In this document: in pieces, positions 44,975 through 54,162 of the stretch | Layout: every line of letters begins with the position of its first letter | How positions within the stretch are numbered: position 1 is the stretch's first letter | The notes under the pieces: model-generated | Seen by the model: only the letters and a program-made list of their open reading frames with translations | Database searches by the model: none | What the model was told of the DNA's origin: nothing | Assembly (NCBI RefSeq): GCF_018614575.1 | Contig: NZ_JAGGOJ010000020.1 | Coordinates: 1-64,000 of the forward strand | Length of the DNA: 64,000 bases | Direction: 5' to 3' | Source of the DNA: Streptomyces sp. ISL-10 | Lineage (GTDB): Bacteria > Actinomycetota > Actinomycetes > Streptomycetales > Streptomycetaceae | Program-made: the position numbers and the translations under genes

Positions 44975-46774
44975 ATGGCCGTCCAGTCGGCCCCCTCGGT
45001 CGAGCGGGCGCGAGACGCGGCGGCCCGGGATTCCTGGGCCGAGGCGTACGTCCTGCTGCGTGCCGCCGACTCGGAGGCTCCCGGCGCTCTCGCCCCCGCC
45101 GACCTCGACACACTCGCCGACGCGGCATGGTGGACCGGGCACGTCGACGAATCGGTCGACGCACGGCTGCGCGCGCACGCCGGATACGAAGCCGGGGGTG
45201 ACCACCGAGGGGCGGGCTGCACCGCGTGGTGGCTCTTCTTCGAATACCGCAGCCTGGGGCGTCCGGGAGCCGCCTCGGGCTGGCTCCACCGGGCCCGGCG
45301 GCATCTGGAGAACGAGCCGGAGTGCCCCGAGCAGTGCTTCCTCGCCTGGACCGATGCGGAGGAGGCGCAGGGGAACCGTGACACCGACGCCGCGCTCGCC
45401 GCCGCCCGCCGGATGTGCCGCATCGCCCAGCACTCGGGCGATCCGGACCTCATCGCCCTCGGCCGTCAGGCACATGCGGCGGTCCTGCTCGCCGACGGCC
45501 GGACGGACGAGGGCCTCGCCCTGCTGGACGACGCGATGTGCTCGGTCACGGCGGGCGAGCTGAGCGGGATGTTCACCGGCATGCTGTACTGCCTGGCGCT
45601 GAGCCGGTGCATGGAGGCCGCGGACTTCGCGCGGGCCGCCGAATGGACGGGCGCTGCCATGGCCTGGTGCTCGGTGCCCTGGTCGGAACACGTCACGCCC
45701 CCTTCCGGATCCGTCACGCCGCCCTCCGGCGACACCCCACCGCCCTCCGGCCACACCGAGCCGTCCCCTCTCGCCGCGGCCGGGGCCCCGAGTGCCGCCG
45801 CCCCCGTCGACAATCCGTTCCGGGGGCTGTGCCGGGTGCACCGCGTCCAGGTGCTCGACCTGCTCGGCGCATGGCCGCTCGCCACGTCCGAGGCCGAGCG
45901 GGTCTGCCAGGAGGTGTGGCCCGACTGCCTCGAAGCCGCCGCGGCAGCCCACTACGCGGCCGGGGAGATCGAGCGCCGCCGAGGCCGGCTCGACGCCGCC
46001 GCGGCCTCCTACGCCGCCGCCCACGAACTCGGCATCGTCCCCCAGCCCGGCCTCGCCCTCCTGCGCCTGGCCCAGGGGAAGGCCGACGCCGCCATGACCG
46101 GCCTGCGCCTGGCCCTCGCGGAGCGCGACGACGCCCCCGCCGACCTGCTGGGCCGCTCCCGGCTGCTCGCCGCACAGACGGAAGTGGCCCTGGCCATCGG
46201 GGACGTGGACCGTGCCGAGCTGGCTGTCGAGGAGCTGGAGACGCTCGCCGGACTCGGCCCCCGGACCCCGGGCGTGACCCTGCTGGGCGCCATGGCCGAC
46301 ACCGCCCGCGGCGCGCTCGCGCTCGCCCAGGACGGCGACCGTGATCCCGACGCGGCCCTGCGCCCGCTGCGCTGCGCGCTGACGGCCTGGCGGGAGATGC
46401 GTATCCCGTACGAGACGGCGCAGGTCCGCATGCTGCTGGCCGCCGCGTACCGGGCCGCCGGTGACGCCGAGGCCGCGCGGCTGGAGCTGCGGGCCGCCCG
46501 GACCGCCTTCGAGCAGCTCGGCGCGGTCCCCGACGCCCGGCGCGCGGCGGCGCTGCTGAACGAACGGGCCAGGGCGCTGCCCGACGGTCTGACCCCGCGG
46601 GAGGCGGAGGTGCTGCGGCTGGTCGCGGCGGGCGGCACGAACCGGGACATCGCCCGCGAGCTGGTGATCAGCGAGCACACCGTCGCCCGGCACCTGAACA
46701 ACATCTACGCCAAGTTGAGCGTGACCTCCCGCGCCGCCGCCACCGCCTACGCCTGTTCCCACGGCCTGGCCTGA
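44975..46774 (+). CDS. LuxR-family regulator with TPR-like repeats
   Basis: The 599-residue protein has a large all-helical N-terminal region of TPR type (YVLLRAADSEAPGALAPAD, ARRHLENEPECPEQCFLAW, GEIERRRGRLDAAAASYAAA) and a C-terminal LuxR helix-turn-helix (LTPREAEVLRLVAAGGTNRD, then LVISEHTVARHLNNIYAKL). It lacks an N-terminal ATPase, so it is not a full LAL regulator. A Pro/Ser linker near residues 250-270 (TPPSGSVTPPSGDTPPPSG) splits the helical region. GAAGGGAG precedes the ATG. The flavin oxidase at 46926 follows and is the obvious target. Confidence 0.85.
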   Translation: MAVQSAPSVERARDAAARDSWAEAYVLLRAADSEAPGALAPADLDTLADAAWWTGHVDESVDARLRAHAGYEAGGDHRGAGCTAWWLFFEYRSLGRPGAASGWLHRARRHLENEPECPEQCFLAWTDAEEAQGNRDTDAALAAARRMCRIAQHSGDPDLIALGRQAHAAVLLADGRTDEGLALLDDAMCSVTAGELSGMFTGMLYCLALSRCMEAADFARAAEWTGAAMAWCSVPWSEHVTPPSGSVTPPSGDTPPPSGHTEPSPLAAAGAPSAAAPVDNPFRGLCRVHRVQVLDLLGAWPLATSEAERVCQEVWPDCLEAAAAAHYAAGEIERRRGRLDAAAASYAAAHELGIVPQPGLALLRLAQGKADAAMTGLRLALAERDDAPADLLGRSRLLAAQTEVALAIGDVDRAELAVEELETLAGLGPRTPGVTLLGAMADTARGALALAQDGDRDPDAALRPLRCALTAWREMRIPYETAQVRMLLAAAYRAAGDAEAARLELRAARTAFEQLGAVPDARRAAALLNERARALPDGLTPREAEVLRLVAAGGTNRDIARELVISEHTVARHLNNIYAKLSVTSRAAATAYACSHGLA

Positions 46775-46925
46775 GCCTGCTCCCTGTGCACGGATGGGCT
46801 GTTCTGCCCATGTCGCGCGCCCGGACGGAGTGGACGGTTCAGGCGATGCGCACCGCGGTGCCCCCGGCCTAGAACGGACTGGTGAGAGCCAGACGCCCTC
46901 GCCGGACCCGAAAGCTGGTGCCGTC

Positions 46926-48338
46926 ATGACCGCGCTCACCACCCCCTCCGCCCCCTCCACGCCCACCGCCCTGCTGCCCGGTCCGGCCCGGGAGCTGCTG
47001 CACCAGACCGTGCGCGGCGACGTCATCGAGCCCGGCGATCCGGCCTACGACGAGGCCCGCCGCGTCTACAACGCGATCCACGACCGCCGCCCGGCCGCCG
47101 TCGTCCGGGCCGTCGACGCCGGCGACGTGATCGCGGCCGTGCACACCGCCCGCGACCACGCCCTGCCGCTCGCGGTCCGCGGCGGCAGCCATGCCGTCGC
47201 CGGACACGGCACCTGCGACGACGGGCTGGTCGTCGACCTGTCCCGGATGCGTTCGGTCCGCGTGGACCCCCTCATCCGGACCGCCCGCGCCGAGGGCGGC
47301 TGTACCTGGGGCGACGTCGATCACGCCACGCACGCTTTCGGCCTCGCCACCACTGGCGGAGTCGTCTCCACCACCGGGATCGCCGGACTCACCCTCGGCG
47401 GCGGCATGGGGCACCTCTCCCGCCGCTGTGGCCTGAGCTGCGACAACCTCATCTCGGCCGATGTCGTGACCGCGGAGGGCACCCTCGTCACCTGCGACGC
47501 CGAGCACCACCCCGACCTCTTCTGGGCACTGCGCGGCGGAGGCGGCAACTTCGGTGTCGTCACCTCTTTCGCGTACCGCCTGCATCCCGTGAGCGACATC
47601 CTGGGCGGGCCCACCTTCTACCCGCTCGACGGCGACGTGGCGCGTCGCTGGCGGGACATGAACGCCGACGCCCCCGAGGACTTCAACGCGATCTTCGCCG
47701 TCCTTCTCGGACCCCAGGCCCCCTTCCTGCCGGAGCGCTGGCACGGCCGCCCGGTCTGCGGTGTCCTGACCTGCTTCAGCGGGCCCGCCGACGAGGACGA
47801 CAGGATCCGCGCCCGGCTCGGCGAACTCGGCCCGGTCATCGGCCAGTTCCTCGACCGGATGCCGTACCCCGTGATCAACACGATCTTCGACGCAGACCTG
47901 CCGCCGGGCCTCTACCACTACTGGAAGGGCAACTTCAGCCGCGAACTGACCGACGGCGCCATCGACGTCCACATGACGTACGGGGAGACGATCCCCTCGA
48001 TGGAGAGCGACACCGTGCTCTTCCCGATCGACGGCGCGTGCCACCGGGTCGGGGCCGAGGACACCGCCTTCGCGTACCGGGACGCGGCCTACTCCCACGC
48101 CTTCGGCGCCAGTTACACCGACCCGGCCGACACCGGGCACAACGTCGCCTGGACCCGCGCGTACGACACGGCACTGCGCCCCCACACCGAGGAGGCCGGG
48201 TACATCAACTTCATGGACGCCGACGACCAGGACCGCGTGCGCGCCAACTACCGGCAGAACTACGACCGGTTGCGCGCGGTCAAGCGCCGGTACGACCCGG
48301 AGAACCTGTTCCGCATCAACCACAACATCGCGCCCTGA
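46926..48338 (+). CDS. Berberine-bridge-type FAD oxidase
   Basis: The 470-residue enzyme has the FAD_binding_4 fold and a C-terminal BBE domain (INFMDADDQDRVRANYRQNY, shown in part, to YDPENLFRINHNI). H in RGGSHAVAGHGTCDDG and C in RRCGLSCDNL match the 8-alpha-histidyl and 6-S-cysteinyl linkages of bicovalent flavoproteins. Such oxidases act on sugars, alkaloids or natural-product intermediates. The substrate here is unknown. The ATG at 46926 follows GCTGGTGCC without strong SD. It lies 150 bases after the LuxR gene on the same strand. Confidence 0.88.
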   Translation: MTALTTPSAPSTPTALLPGPARELLHQTVRGDVIEPGDPAYDEARRVYNAIHDRRPAAVVRAVDAGDVIAAVHTARDHALPLAVRGGSHAVAGHGTCDDGLVVDLSRMRSVRVDPLIRTARAEGGCTWGDVDHATHAFGLATTGGVVSTTGIAGLTLGGGMGHLSRRCGLSCDNLISADVVTAEGTLVTCDAEHHPDLFWALRGGGGNFGVVTSFAYRLHPVSDILGGPTFYPLDGDVARRWRDMNADAPEDFNAIFAVLLGPQAPFLPERWHGRPVCGVLTCFSGPADEDDRIRARLGELGPVIGQFLDRMPYPVINTIFDADLPPGLYHYWKGNFSRELTDGAIDVHMTYGETIPSMESDTVLFPIDGACHRVGAEDTAFAYRDAAYSHAFGASYTDPADTGHNVAWTRAYDTALRPHTEEAGYINFMDADDQDRVRANYRQNYDRLRAVKRRYDPENLFRINHNIAP

Positions 48339-48354
48339 GTCCCCGCCCGAGGCG

Positions 48355-49011
48355 CTACTCGCCCGGTGTCACCAGGCCTGACTCATAGGCAGTGATGACC
48401 AGTTGGGCCCGGTCGCGGGCGCCCAGCTTGCCCATGATGCGGCTCACATGGGTCTTGGCCGTCAGCGGGCTCAGGCCCAGGGTCTCCGCGATCTCCGTGT
48501 TGTTCAGGCCGCGCGCGACCAGCGTCAGGACCTGGCGTTCACGGTCGGTCAGACCGTCCGGGCCGCCCGCCTCCGGGAGCCGCGGTGCGCTCAGGACGCG
48601 GGCGATCAGCCGTGCGGTGGGGCCCGGGGAGAGCAGGGACTCCCCCGCCGCGACCGTGCGGATCGCGGCCAGCAGGTCGGCCGGTTTGGTGTCCTTCACC
48701 AGGAACCCGGACGCGCCCGCGCGCAGCGCCTCGACGATGTGCTCGTCCGTGTCGTACGTCGTGAGCACCAGCACCTTCACGCCCGCCAGGTCCTCGTCGG
48801 CGGCGATCAGGCGCGTGGCCTCGATGCCGTCGAGCTCGGGCATGCGGACGTCCATGACGACGACGTCCGCCCTTTCGCTCCGGGCCAGTTCGACGGCCTC
48901 GGCCCCCGTCCCGGCCTGGCCCACGACCTCCATGTCGCGTGCGGACTCGACGAGCATCGCGAACGCGGCGCGTACGAGGTTCTGGTCGTCGGCGAGCAGT
49001 ACGCGGATCAT
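48355..49011 (-). CDS. NarL-family response regulator
   Basis: The 218-residue protein has a CheY-like receiver (RVLLADDQNLVRAAFAMLV, phospho-acceptor D in VVMDVRMPELDG near residue 54, then VLVLTTYDTDEH and K in LVKDTKPADL) and a LuxR helix-turn-helix (LTDRERQVLTLVARGLNNTE, then LGLSPLTAKTHVSRIMGKL). It overlaps the kinase gene by four bases (49008-49011), so the two are translated together. The target genes are not known; the MMPL transporter further along is on the same strand but 700 bases away. Confidence 0.93.
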   Translation of the reverse strand: MIRVLLADDQNLVRAAFAMLVESARDMEVVGQAGTGAEAVELARSERADVVVMDVRMPELDGIEATRLIAADEDLAGVKVLVLTTYDTDEHIVEALRAGASGFLVKDTKPADLLAAIRTVAAGESLLSPGPTARLIARVLSAPRLPEAGGPDGLTDRERQVLTLVARGLNNTEIAETLGLSPLTAKTHVSRIMGKLGARDRAQLVITAYESGLVTPGE

Positions 49012-50264
49012 GCGGCGGCCTCCGTGGGCTGCAGGGGCAACATCGCGGCGACCTCGAAGCCGGCCGCGTCCGTGCGCGGACCGGCCGACAGCGTCCCTCC
49101 GACGCTGCGGGCGCGTTCACGCATCCCGATGATGCCGAATCCGGACGGACCCGAGGGTGTTCCTGCGGTGCCGGACGACGCCGTGCCGTCGTCGGTGACC
49201 GTGACGTGCAGCGTCTCGCCGCGCCGGGTGAGGGCGACCTCGACATGGGCGTCCGCACCGCCGTGGCGCACGGCGTTGGTCAGGGACTCCTGCACGATCC
49301 GGTATGCCGCCGCCTCCACCGCGGGCGGCAGCGCGCCCTCCCCGGCGTCCAGCGTCAGCCGCGCGCCCGCGGCCCGTACCAGTCCCGGCAGCGCGGCCAG
49401 GTCGGGCAGCGGCCCATCGCCGTCCGGCCCGTCGGCGCGCAGCACCTCCAGGGTGGTGCGCAGCTCACCGCGCGCGGTGCGGCAGGTGTCGGCGATGTCG
49501 TCGAGCGCCTTGGCGATCTGGGCCCGGTCGAGGCGGTCCGGGTCGACGGACAGGACGTGGGAGGCGACGGACGTCTGGACGCCGATGAGCGTGATGGAGT
49601 GAGCCAGCAGGTCGTGCAGATCGCGGGCGATGCGCAGCCGCTCCTCGGCCACGCGCCGGGCTGCCTCCTCCTCCCTTGTGCGCTCGGCCCGTTCGGCACG
49701 GCCCACCACAGAGGCGATGTAGAGGCGGTAGACGCGTACGTCGACGCCGAAGACCAGCACGGCGAGGATCCAGCCGGAGGTGCGCAGCGTCTCCAGCCCC
49801 TCATGGGCGCCGACGCCGAACATCACCGTGACGGCGATGCCGATGACGCCGCCGCCGACGAACAGCGTGTGCAGGGGGCGCGCGGTTGCGGCGTATGTGT
49901 ACAGGGCGAGCAGCGACGCCGGTACGGGGGCGGCGTGGGCGTTGTCGAGCGCGTGGTACGGCGCGACGCACAGCAGCACGGCGACGAGCACGAGGCCGGG
50001 GCGCGCCCGGCGCCACACCAGGGGCACGGCGGTCCCGGCGAGCAGCGCCCAGCCGAGGGCGTCGGGCCGCCGGCCGTCGTCGACGAACAGGGCGAGCACG
50101 AGTCCCGCCACGCCGACGACGGCGGCGAACACGGCGTCGTTGCGGGTGCGGTGGGGCACGGTGAGGGGGTCGCGGCTCACGGCGGTGAGCAGGCGCTCGC
50201 CGAGACGGGGGGCGGGTCGGGCGGTCACGGTTCCATCCTGAGCCAGTCGCTGTCGTTTCCCCAC
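49008..50264 (-). CDS. NarL-type sensor histidine kinase
   Basis: The 418-residue kinase has about six hydrophobic segments in the first 190 residues, then a HisKA_3 dimerisation domain with the phospho-histidine in RIARDLHDLLAHSITLIG, and an HATPase_c domain ending with the G-box (GTPSGPSGFGIIGMRERAR, preceded by VTVTDDGT). It phosphorylates the overlapping response regulator. GTG 50264 is used because GGAAGGAG is four bases upstream; GTG 50228 in frame is an alternative. The signal sensed is unknown. Confidence 0.9.
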   Translation of the reverse strand: MGKRQRLAQDGTVTARPAPRLGERLLTAVSRDPLTVPHRTRNDAVFAAVVGVAGLVLALFVDDGRRPDALGWALLAGTAVPLVWRRARPGLVLVAVLLCVAPYHALDNAHAAPVPASLLALYTYAATARPLHTLFVGGGVIGIAVTVMFGVGAHEGLETLRTSGWILAVLVFGVDVRVYRLYIASVVGRAERAERTREEEAARRVAEERLRIARDLHDLLAHSITLIGVQTSVASHVLSVDPDRLDRAQIAKALDDIADTCRTARGELRTTLEVLRADGPDGDGPLPDLAALPGLVRAAGARLTLDAGEGALPPAVEAAAYRIVQESLTNAVRHGGADAHVEVALTRRGETLHVTVTDDGTASSGTAGTPSGPSGFGIIGMRERARSVGGTLSAGPRTDAAGFEVAAMLPLQPTEAAA

Positions 50265-50331
50265 ACCCCGCTCCTTCCCGTACCGGGGGCTCCTCCCCCG
50301 GGCCCCGGCACCTCAATCTCCCCCACAGGCC

Positions 50332-50880
50332 GGCGGCCCGGCCCCAGCGGTGCTGGATTTCGCTGCGCGAAAACAGCCCGCCCGGGGTCTCCCTGGCCCA
50401 AGCCCGGGGGAGTTCGAGGACACTCCCCTACGGCCTGACCGCCGTGGGTGGGCCACCGGCGAGGCCAGGGGGAGTGTGCCCAGCGGGGCCGGAAGTTGCC
50501 CCGCGAGCAACTCCAGCCCGTCCGGGGTCTCCCTGGCCCAAGCCAAGGGGGAATTCGAGGACACCGCCCCGAAGGGCGGTACGAGGCGTGAGGCGAAGCC
50601 CCGGGTCGGGATGGGGGCACTCCTCTGGCGGCGCAGGGGGACCCCGCCTACGGCCGCCGGGCCGCAGGGGGTGGGCGGCCCGGCCCCAGCGGTGCTGGAT
50701 TTCGCTGCGCGAAATCAGCCCGTCCGGGGTCCCCCTGGACGAAGTCCAGGGAAGTTCGAGGACACCGCCCCGAAGGGCGGTACGGGGCGTGGGGCGAGGC
50801 TCCCCGAAGCCCGCGCCCAACAGGGCACAGCGCCGCGGAGCCTGGGGCGAGGCCCGGTTCGGGATCGGGGCACTCCTCCT
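50332..50880. repeat. Block of degenerate intergenic repeats
   Basis: A module of roughly 100-130 bases occurs at 50332-50430, 50513-50600 (left part lost) and 50674-50805. Bases 50332-50372 and 50674-50714 are identical over 41 positions. Each full copy contains the hairpin GGATTTCGC-TGC-GCGAAATC followed by a conserved CAGCCCG(T/C)CCGGGGTC and a GAACTTCCCT-like tail with CCGCCCCGAAGGGCGG. A related hairpin (TTTCGCTCCGCGAA) occurs near 63285. The interval has no gene. Confidence 0.85.
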
Positions 50881-50931
50881 GGCTTCGCCGGGCCCCGCCC
50901 ACGGCCGCGGGATGGGGAACTGCGCACCCAC

Positions 50932-53058
50932 CTACCGCCGCGCCGCCGGTTCCGGGCGACGCGGCCCCGAGACCACCGGCACCCCCTCGTGCCGCCCCGC
51001 CCGCGACAGATTCCCCGGCCACCACACCCGCCGGCCCAGCAGCAGGCTCGCCGACGTCACCAGGTACGTACGGACCAGGAAGGTGTCGAGCAGCACGCCG
51101 ACCGCCACCAGGAAGCCCATCTCGACGAGCGGCACCAGTGGCAGGTTCATCAGCACGACGAACGTCGCGGCGAGCACGATGCCCGCGGAGGCGATCACGC
51201 CGCCCGTGGTGCGCAGGGCGGTGAGGGCGGCGGCTCGCGGGTCGGCGCCGTTCAGCGCCTCCTCACGCATGCGGTGCATCAGGAAGATGCCGTAGTCGAC
51301 GCCGAGTGCCACGAGGAAGACGAAGGACAGCAGCGGCAGGCTGGGGTCGACTCCCTGGAAGCCGAAGAGCGGCTCGAAGACGAGCCCCCCGAGCCCCATG
51401 ACCGCGCCCCATACGGCGACGACCGCGGCGATGAGCATGAGCGGTGCGACGAGGCTGCGCAGCAGCGCGATCAGGATGAGCAGCACCGCGCCCAGCACGA
51501 GTGGGACGACGATCCTGCGGTCACGGGCGCCCGTGTCCGCGAGGTCCAGCTGCTGGGCGCTGGGGCCGCCGACGTGGGCGCCGTCGACCTCCCCGCGCAG
51601 CGCCTTGATGGTGGCTGTCTCCCCGGCGGTCTCGGGCGCGTCCTTGGCGAGGACGGTGATCTCCGTCCAGCCGTCGCCGCTGCGGCCGGGCCGGGCGCTC
51701 GCCACTCCGTCGGTGCGGCGGACCTCCTCCAGTGCCCGGCCGGCGGTGTCCGACGGGACGATGACGCTGATGGGCTGGTTGCCGCTGTCGGGATAGGCGT
51801 CGGCGAGCGTCCTCATCGCCGAGACGGAATCGGGCCGCTCGGTGAAGGTGTCCTCCTGGGTGAGGTTGCCCGGCGCGCCCAGCGCACCGAGCGCGAGGGT
51901 CCCGAGCAGCACCGTGCCCGCCGCGAGGACGACGCCGGGGCGGCGCGCCGCGGAGCTGCCCATCGCGCCGAACAGCGAGCGCCGCTGCTTCGGCTCACTG
52001 CCGTGTACGGGCACGAGCGGCCAGAACACGCGGCGGCCGAGGAGCACCAGAACCGCCGGTAGCAGGGTGAGCATGGCGGCCAGCGCGCAGACGACGCCGA
52101 CGGCGCCGACCGGACCGAGCCCGCTCGCACTGTTGAGGTCGGCGGCGAGCAGGCACAGCAGTCCTGCGGCGACGGTGCCGGAGGAGGCGAGGACGGCTGG
52201 TCCACAGCCGCGCAGTGCGGCGAGCATGGCGTCGTACGGCCGCTGGACGCGGCGCAGTTCCTCGCGGTAGCGGGCGACGAGGAGGAGGGCGTAGTCGGTG
52301 CCGGCGCCGAAGACGAGGACCGTCATGATGGCGGCGCTCTGGCTGGTGACGGTGAGCCCGAAGCCCTGGATGAGGCCGTACACGACGGCTTGGGAGGCGA
52401 CCGCGGCGGCGCCGACGACGACCAGCGGCACGAGCCACAGGAACGTACTGCGGTAGGTGAGGATCAGCAGGACGGCCACGACGAGGACGGTCGCGAGCAT
52501 CAGGGTGCCGTCGATGGTCCCGAAGACCTTCTCCATGTCGGTCTGCACGGCGCCGGTCCCGCCCAGTTCGGCGTCGAGCCCTTCGACGGGGTCGCTGCCG
52601 AGTCGTTCGCGCACGTCGTCGACGAGGGCGGCCCGCGCGTCGTTGTCGGTGCCGGGCTCGGTGGTCGACACCGGGTACATCAGGGTGGTGCCGTCCTTGG
52701 ACGGCACGCCCTGCGGCGGGCCGCTCGCGAGCTCGTGGGCGTCCGCGATCGCGTCGAGCCGCTCCTGCGCGTGGGCGTGGTCGGCGTCCGTCAGCCCGCC
52801 GTCGCGGTGGAAGACCACGACCAGGTCCGTGGACTCCCCGCCGGGCAGGGCCTGCTGGATGCGGGCGACCTGGGTGGAGTCGGCGCTCGCCGGGAGGTAG
52901 TCCACGACGTTGTCGCGCTGGGCGTCGTCGAGCTTGCCGGCGAAGGGGAAGGCGAGGGCGATGACGGCGGCCCAGAGGACGACGATCGCCCAGGGCAGGA
53001 CCCGGCGGGCGGACGTTCTCGTCGGCGGTGGCTCGATTGCGGTCGGCAGGGCACCCAT
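50932..53058 (-). CDS. MMPL-family (RND-type) transporter
   Basis: The 708-residue protein has two halves of six membrane segments each with an extracellular porter domain between (DYLPASADSTQVARIQQALPG) and conserved FGAGTDYALLLVARYREEL near residue 265 in the first half and ALGVDYGIFLMHRMREEALN in the second, with the charged residues of the proton relay. Members export lipids, siderophores or drugs; Streptomyces copies are varied. ATG 53058 is preferred because GGGGAG is six bases upstream; GTG 53103 is a longer option. The C-terminus ends with a short basic tail. Confidence 0.88.
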   Translation of the reverse strand: MGALPTAIEPPPTRTSARRVLPWAIVVLWAAVIALAFPFAGKLDDAQRDNVVDYLPASADSTQVARIQQALPGGESTDLVVVFHRDGGLTDADHAHAQERLDAIADAHELASGPPQGVPSKDGTTLMYPVSTTEPGTDNDARAALVDDVRERLGSDPVEGLDAELGGTGAVQTDMEKVFGTIDGTLMLATVLVVAVLLILTYRSTFLWLVPLVVVGAAAVASQAVVYGLIQGFGLTVTSQSAAIMTVLVFGAGTDYALLLVARYREELRRVQRPYDAMLAALRGCGPAVLASSGTVAAGLLCLLAADLNSASGLGPVGAVGVVCALAAMLTLLPAVLVLLGRRVFWPLVPVHGSEPKQRRSLFGAMGSSAARRPGVVLAAGTVLLGTLALGALGAPGNLTQEDTFTERPDSVSAMRTLADAYPDSGNQPISVIVPSDTAGRALEEVRRTDGVASARPGRSGDGWTEITVLAKDAPETAGETATIKALRGEVDGAHVGGPSAQQLDLADTGARDRRIVVPLVLGAVLLILIALLRSLVAPLMLIAAVVAVWGAVMGLGGLVFEPLFGFQGVDPSLPLLSFVFLVALGVDYGIFLMHRMREEALNGADPRAAALTALRTTGGVIASAGIVLAATFVVLMNLPLVPLVEMGFLVAVGVLLDTFLVRTYLVTSASLLLGRRVWWPGNLSRAGRHEGVPVVSGPRRPEPAARR

Positions 53059-53217
53059 GGGCGTCTCCCCTTCGTCACGGTTCCGGTGGCGCGTTTGCGT
53101 CACCAGATTCCCGTCGCGCGGAGGGGGTTTCGTCGCACGGAGGACCGAGATCGGGCGTACTGCCCCAGGTGTCGCCCGAGGTCGGTTACTCCCTGGGGAG
53201 TACGCCCGTGGGAGCGG

Positions 53218-53928
53218 TCAGAACGGGGTCCGTGCCGTTTCGAGCAGACGTGCCGTGTCGTCCTCGCCGAACTGGAGCGCGGCGCCGACGGTGGTCAGCA
53301 CCTCCCGCTCGGCAGGGGTGTAGGGGCCGTCGGCGAGGGCGATACGGGCGCCCTGCAGCAGGATCGACTCCCGCCCCGCGGGCGCGAGATGGGGAGCCAG
53401 CGGCTCCAGCGCCTCGTGCAGTTCGATGGCGAGCGCCGCGCCGTAAGGGGTGGTGTCGGTGACATAGCGGCCGGTGTCGGCGGCGAGTGCCTCGATGAGG
53501 GAGGTCAGCTGGTCCTCGGTGCAGTCGTCGAGCCCCGCGGCACGGACCGTGTGCACGGCGGTCTCGCGCACGGAGCGGGAGGAGGTGCCGCCGGAGGCGA
53601 GGACCGCGAGGGCGACGGTGTGCACGGCGTCCCTGAGCATCGCCGAGAACCGGCTCGTGGTGGGGTGATCCAGGGCGTCGGGGCCGAAGTGGGTGTGGCA
53701 GGCGGCGCATTCGACGACGGGCCCCGCGATTCCGCGGCCCATCAGGGGCACGCCGAGGAGCGTGAAGCGGCGGAGTCCGGTGCGGCGGCGGTAGTTGCGG
53801 TCGCCTCCGCAGCCGGGGCAGAAGAACTCCCCGTCGCCGACGGTGCTCCAGGACGTATGAACGCCGCATACCCGCTGAATGCCGCAGACCCGCACTTTCC
53901 GGCCGAACACTCCCCGGGCTGGCAGCAC
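53218..53928 (-). CDS. Zinc-ribbon TerB-domain protein
   Basis: The 236-residue protein has an N-terminal cysteine-rich zinc ribbon (FFCPGCGGDRNYRRRTG, then VECAACHTHFGPD) and, from about residue 95, a TerB-like helical domain (AVHTVALAVLASGGTSSRS, shown in part, to ARIALADGPYTPAEREVL, near its end with the family's acidic DGPYTPAE metal loop). TerB domains occur in tellurite-resistance and membrane-associated stress systems. GTG 53928 is used because GGAGG lies six bases upstream; a longer reading from 54015 has no ribosome site. No other ter genes are nearby. Confidence 0.85.
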   Translation of the reverse strand: MLPARGVFGRKVRVCGIQRVCGVHTSWSTVGDGEFFCPGCGGDRNYRRRTGLRRFTLLGVPLMGRGIAGPVVECAACHTHFGPDALDHPTTSRFSAMLRDAVHTVALAVLASGGTSSRSVRETAVHTVRAAGLDDCTEDQLTSLIEALAADTGRYVTDTTPYGAALAIELHEALEPLAPHLAPAGRESILLQGARIALADGPYTPAEREVLTTVGAALQFGEDDTARLLETARTPF

Positions 53929-54106
53929 GCCGCACCTCCGTAACTTCCCCGTAGCCCTTCGGGCACGGGTGGTGCCCCCACGGCAACATTGCCGCGTGGA
54001 CGTGATGTTAGCCACACGATTGAGGCCGCGTCAGCACCCCGACGGGAGTACGCGCGGACATGGCCGGATCCGCGCGATGCCGAATCAGGCGCACAACGGC
54101 GCAAAA

Positions 54107-54142
54107 TCGCCGGGCGCGCTCGGATGCGAGCACGCCCGGCGA
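54107..54142 (-). terminator. leuA: leuA terminator
   Basis: Fifteen-base arms with one mismatch (54107-54121 and 54128-54142) around a six-base loop are followed on the minus strand by TTTTG. It begins 20 bases after the leuA stop. Confidence 0.8.
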
Positions 54143-54162
54143 GGGAGAAGGTCTTCGGAGTA

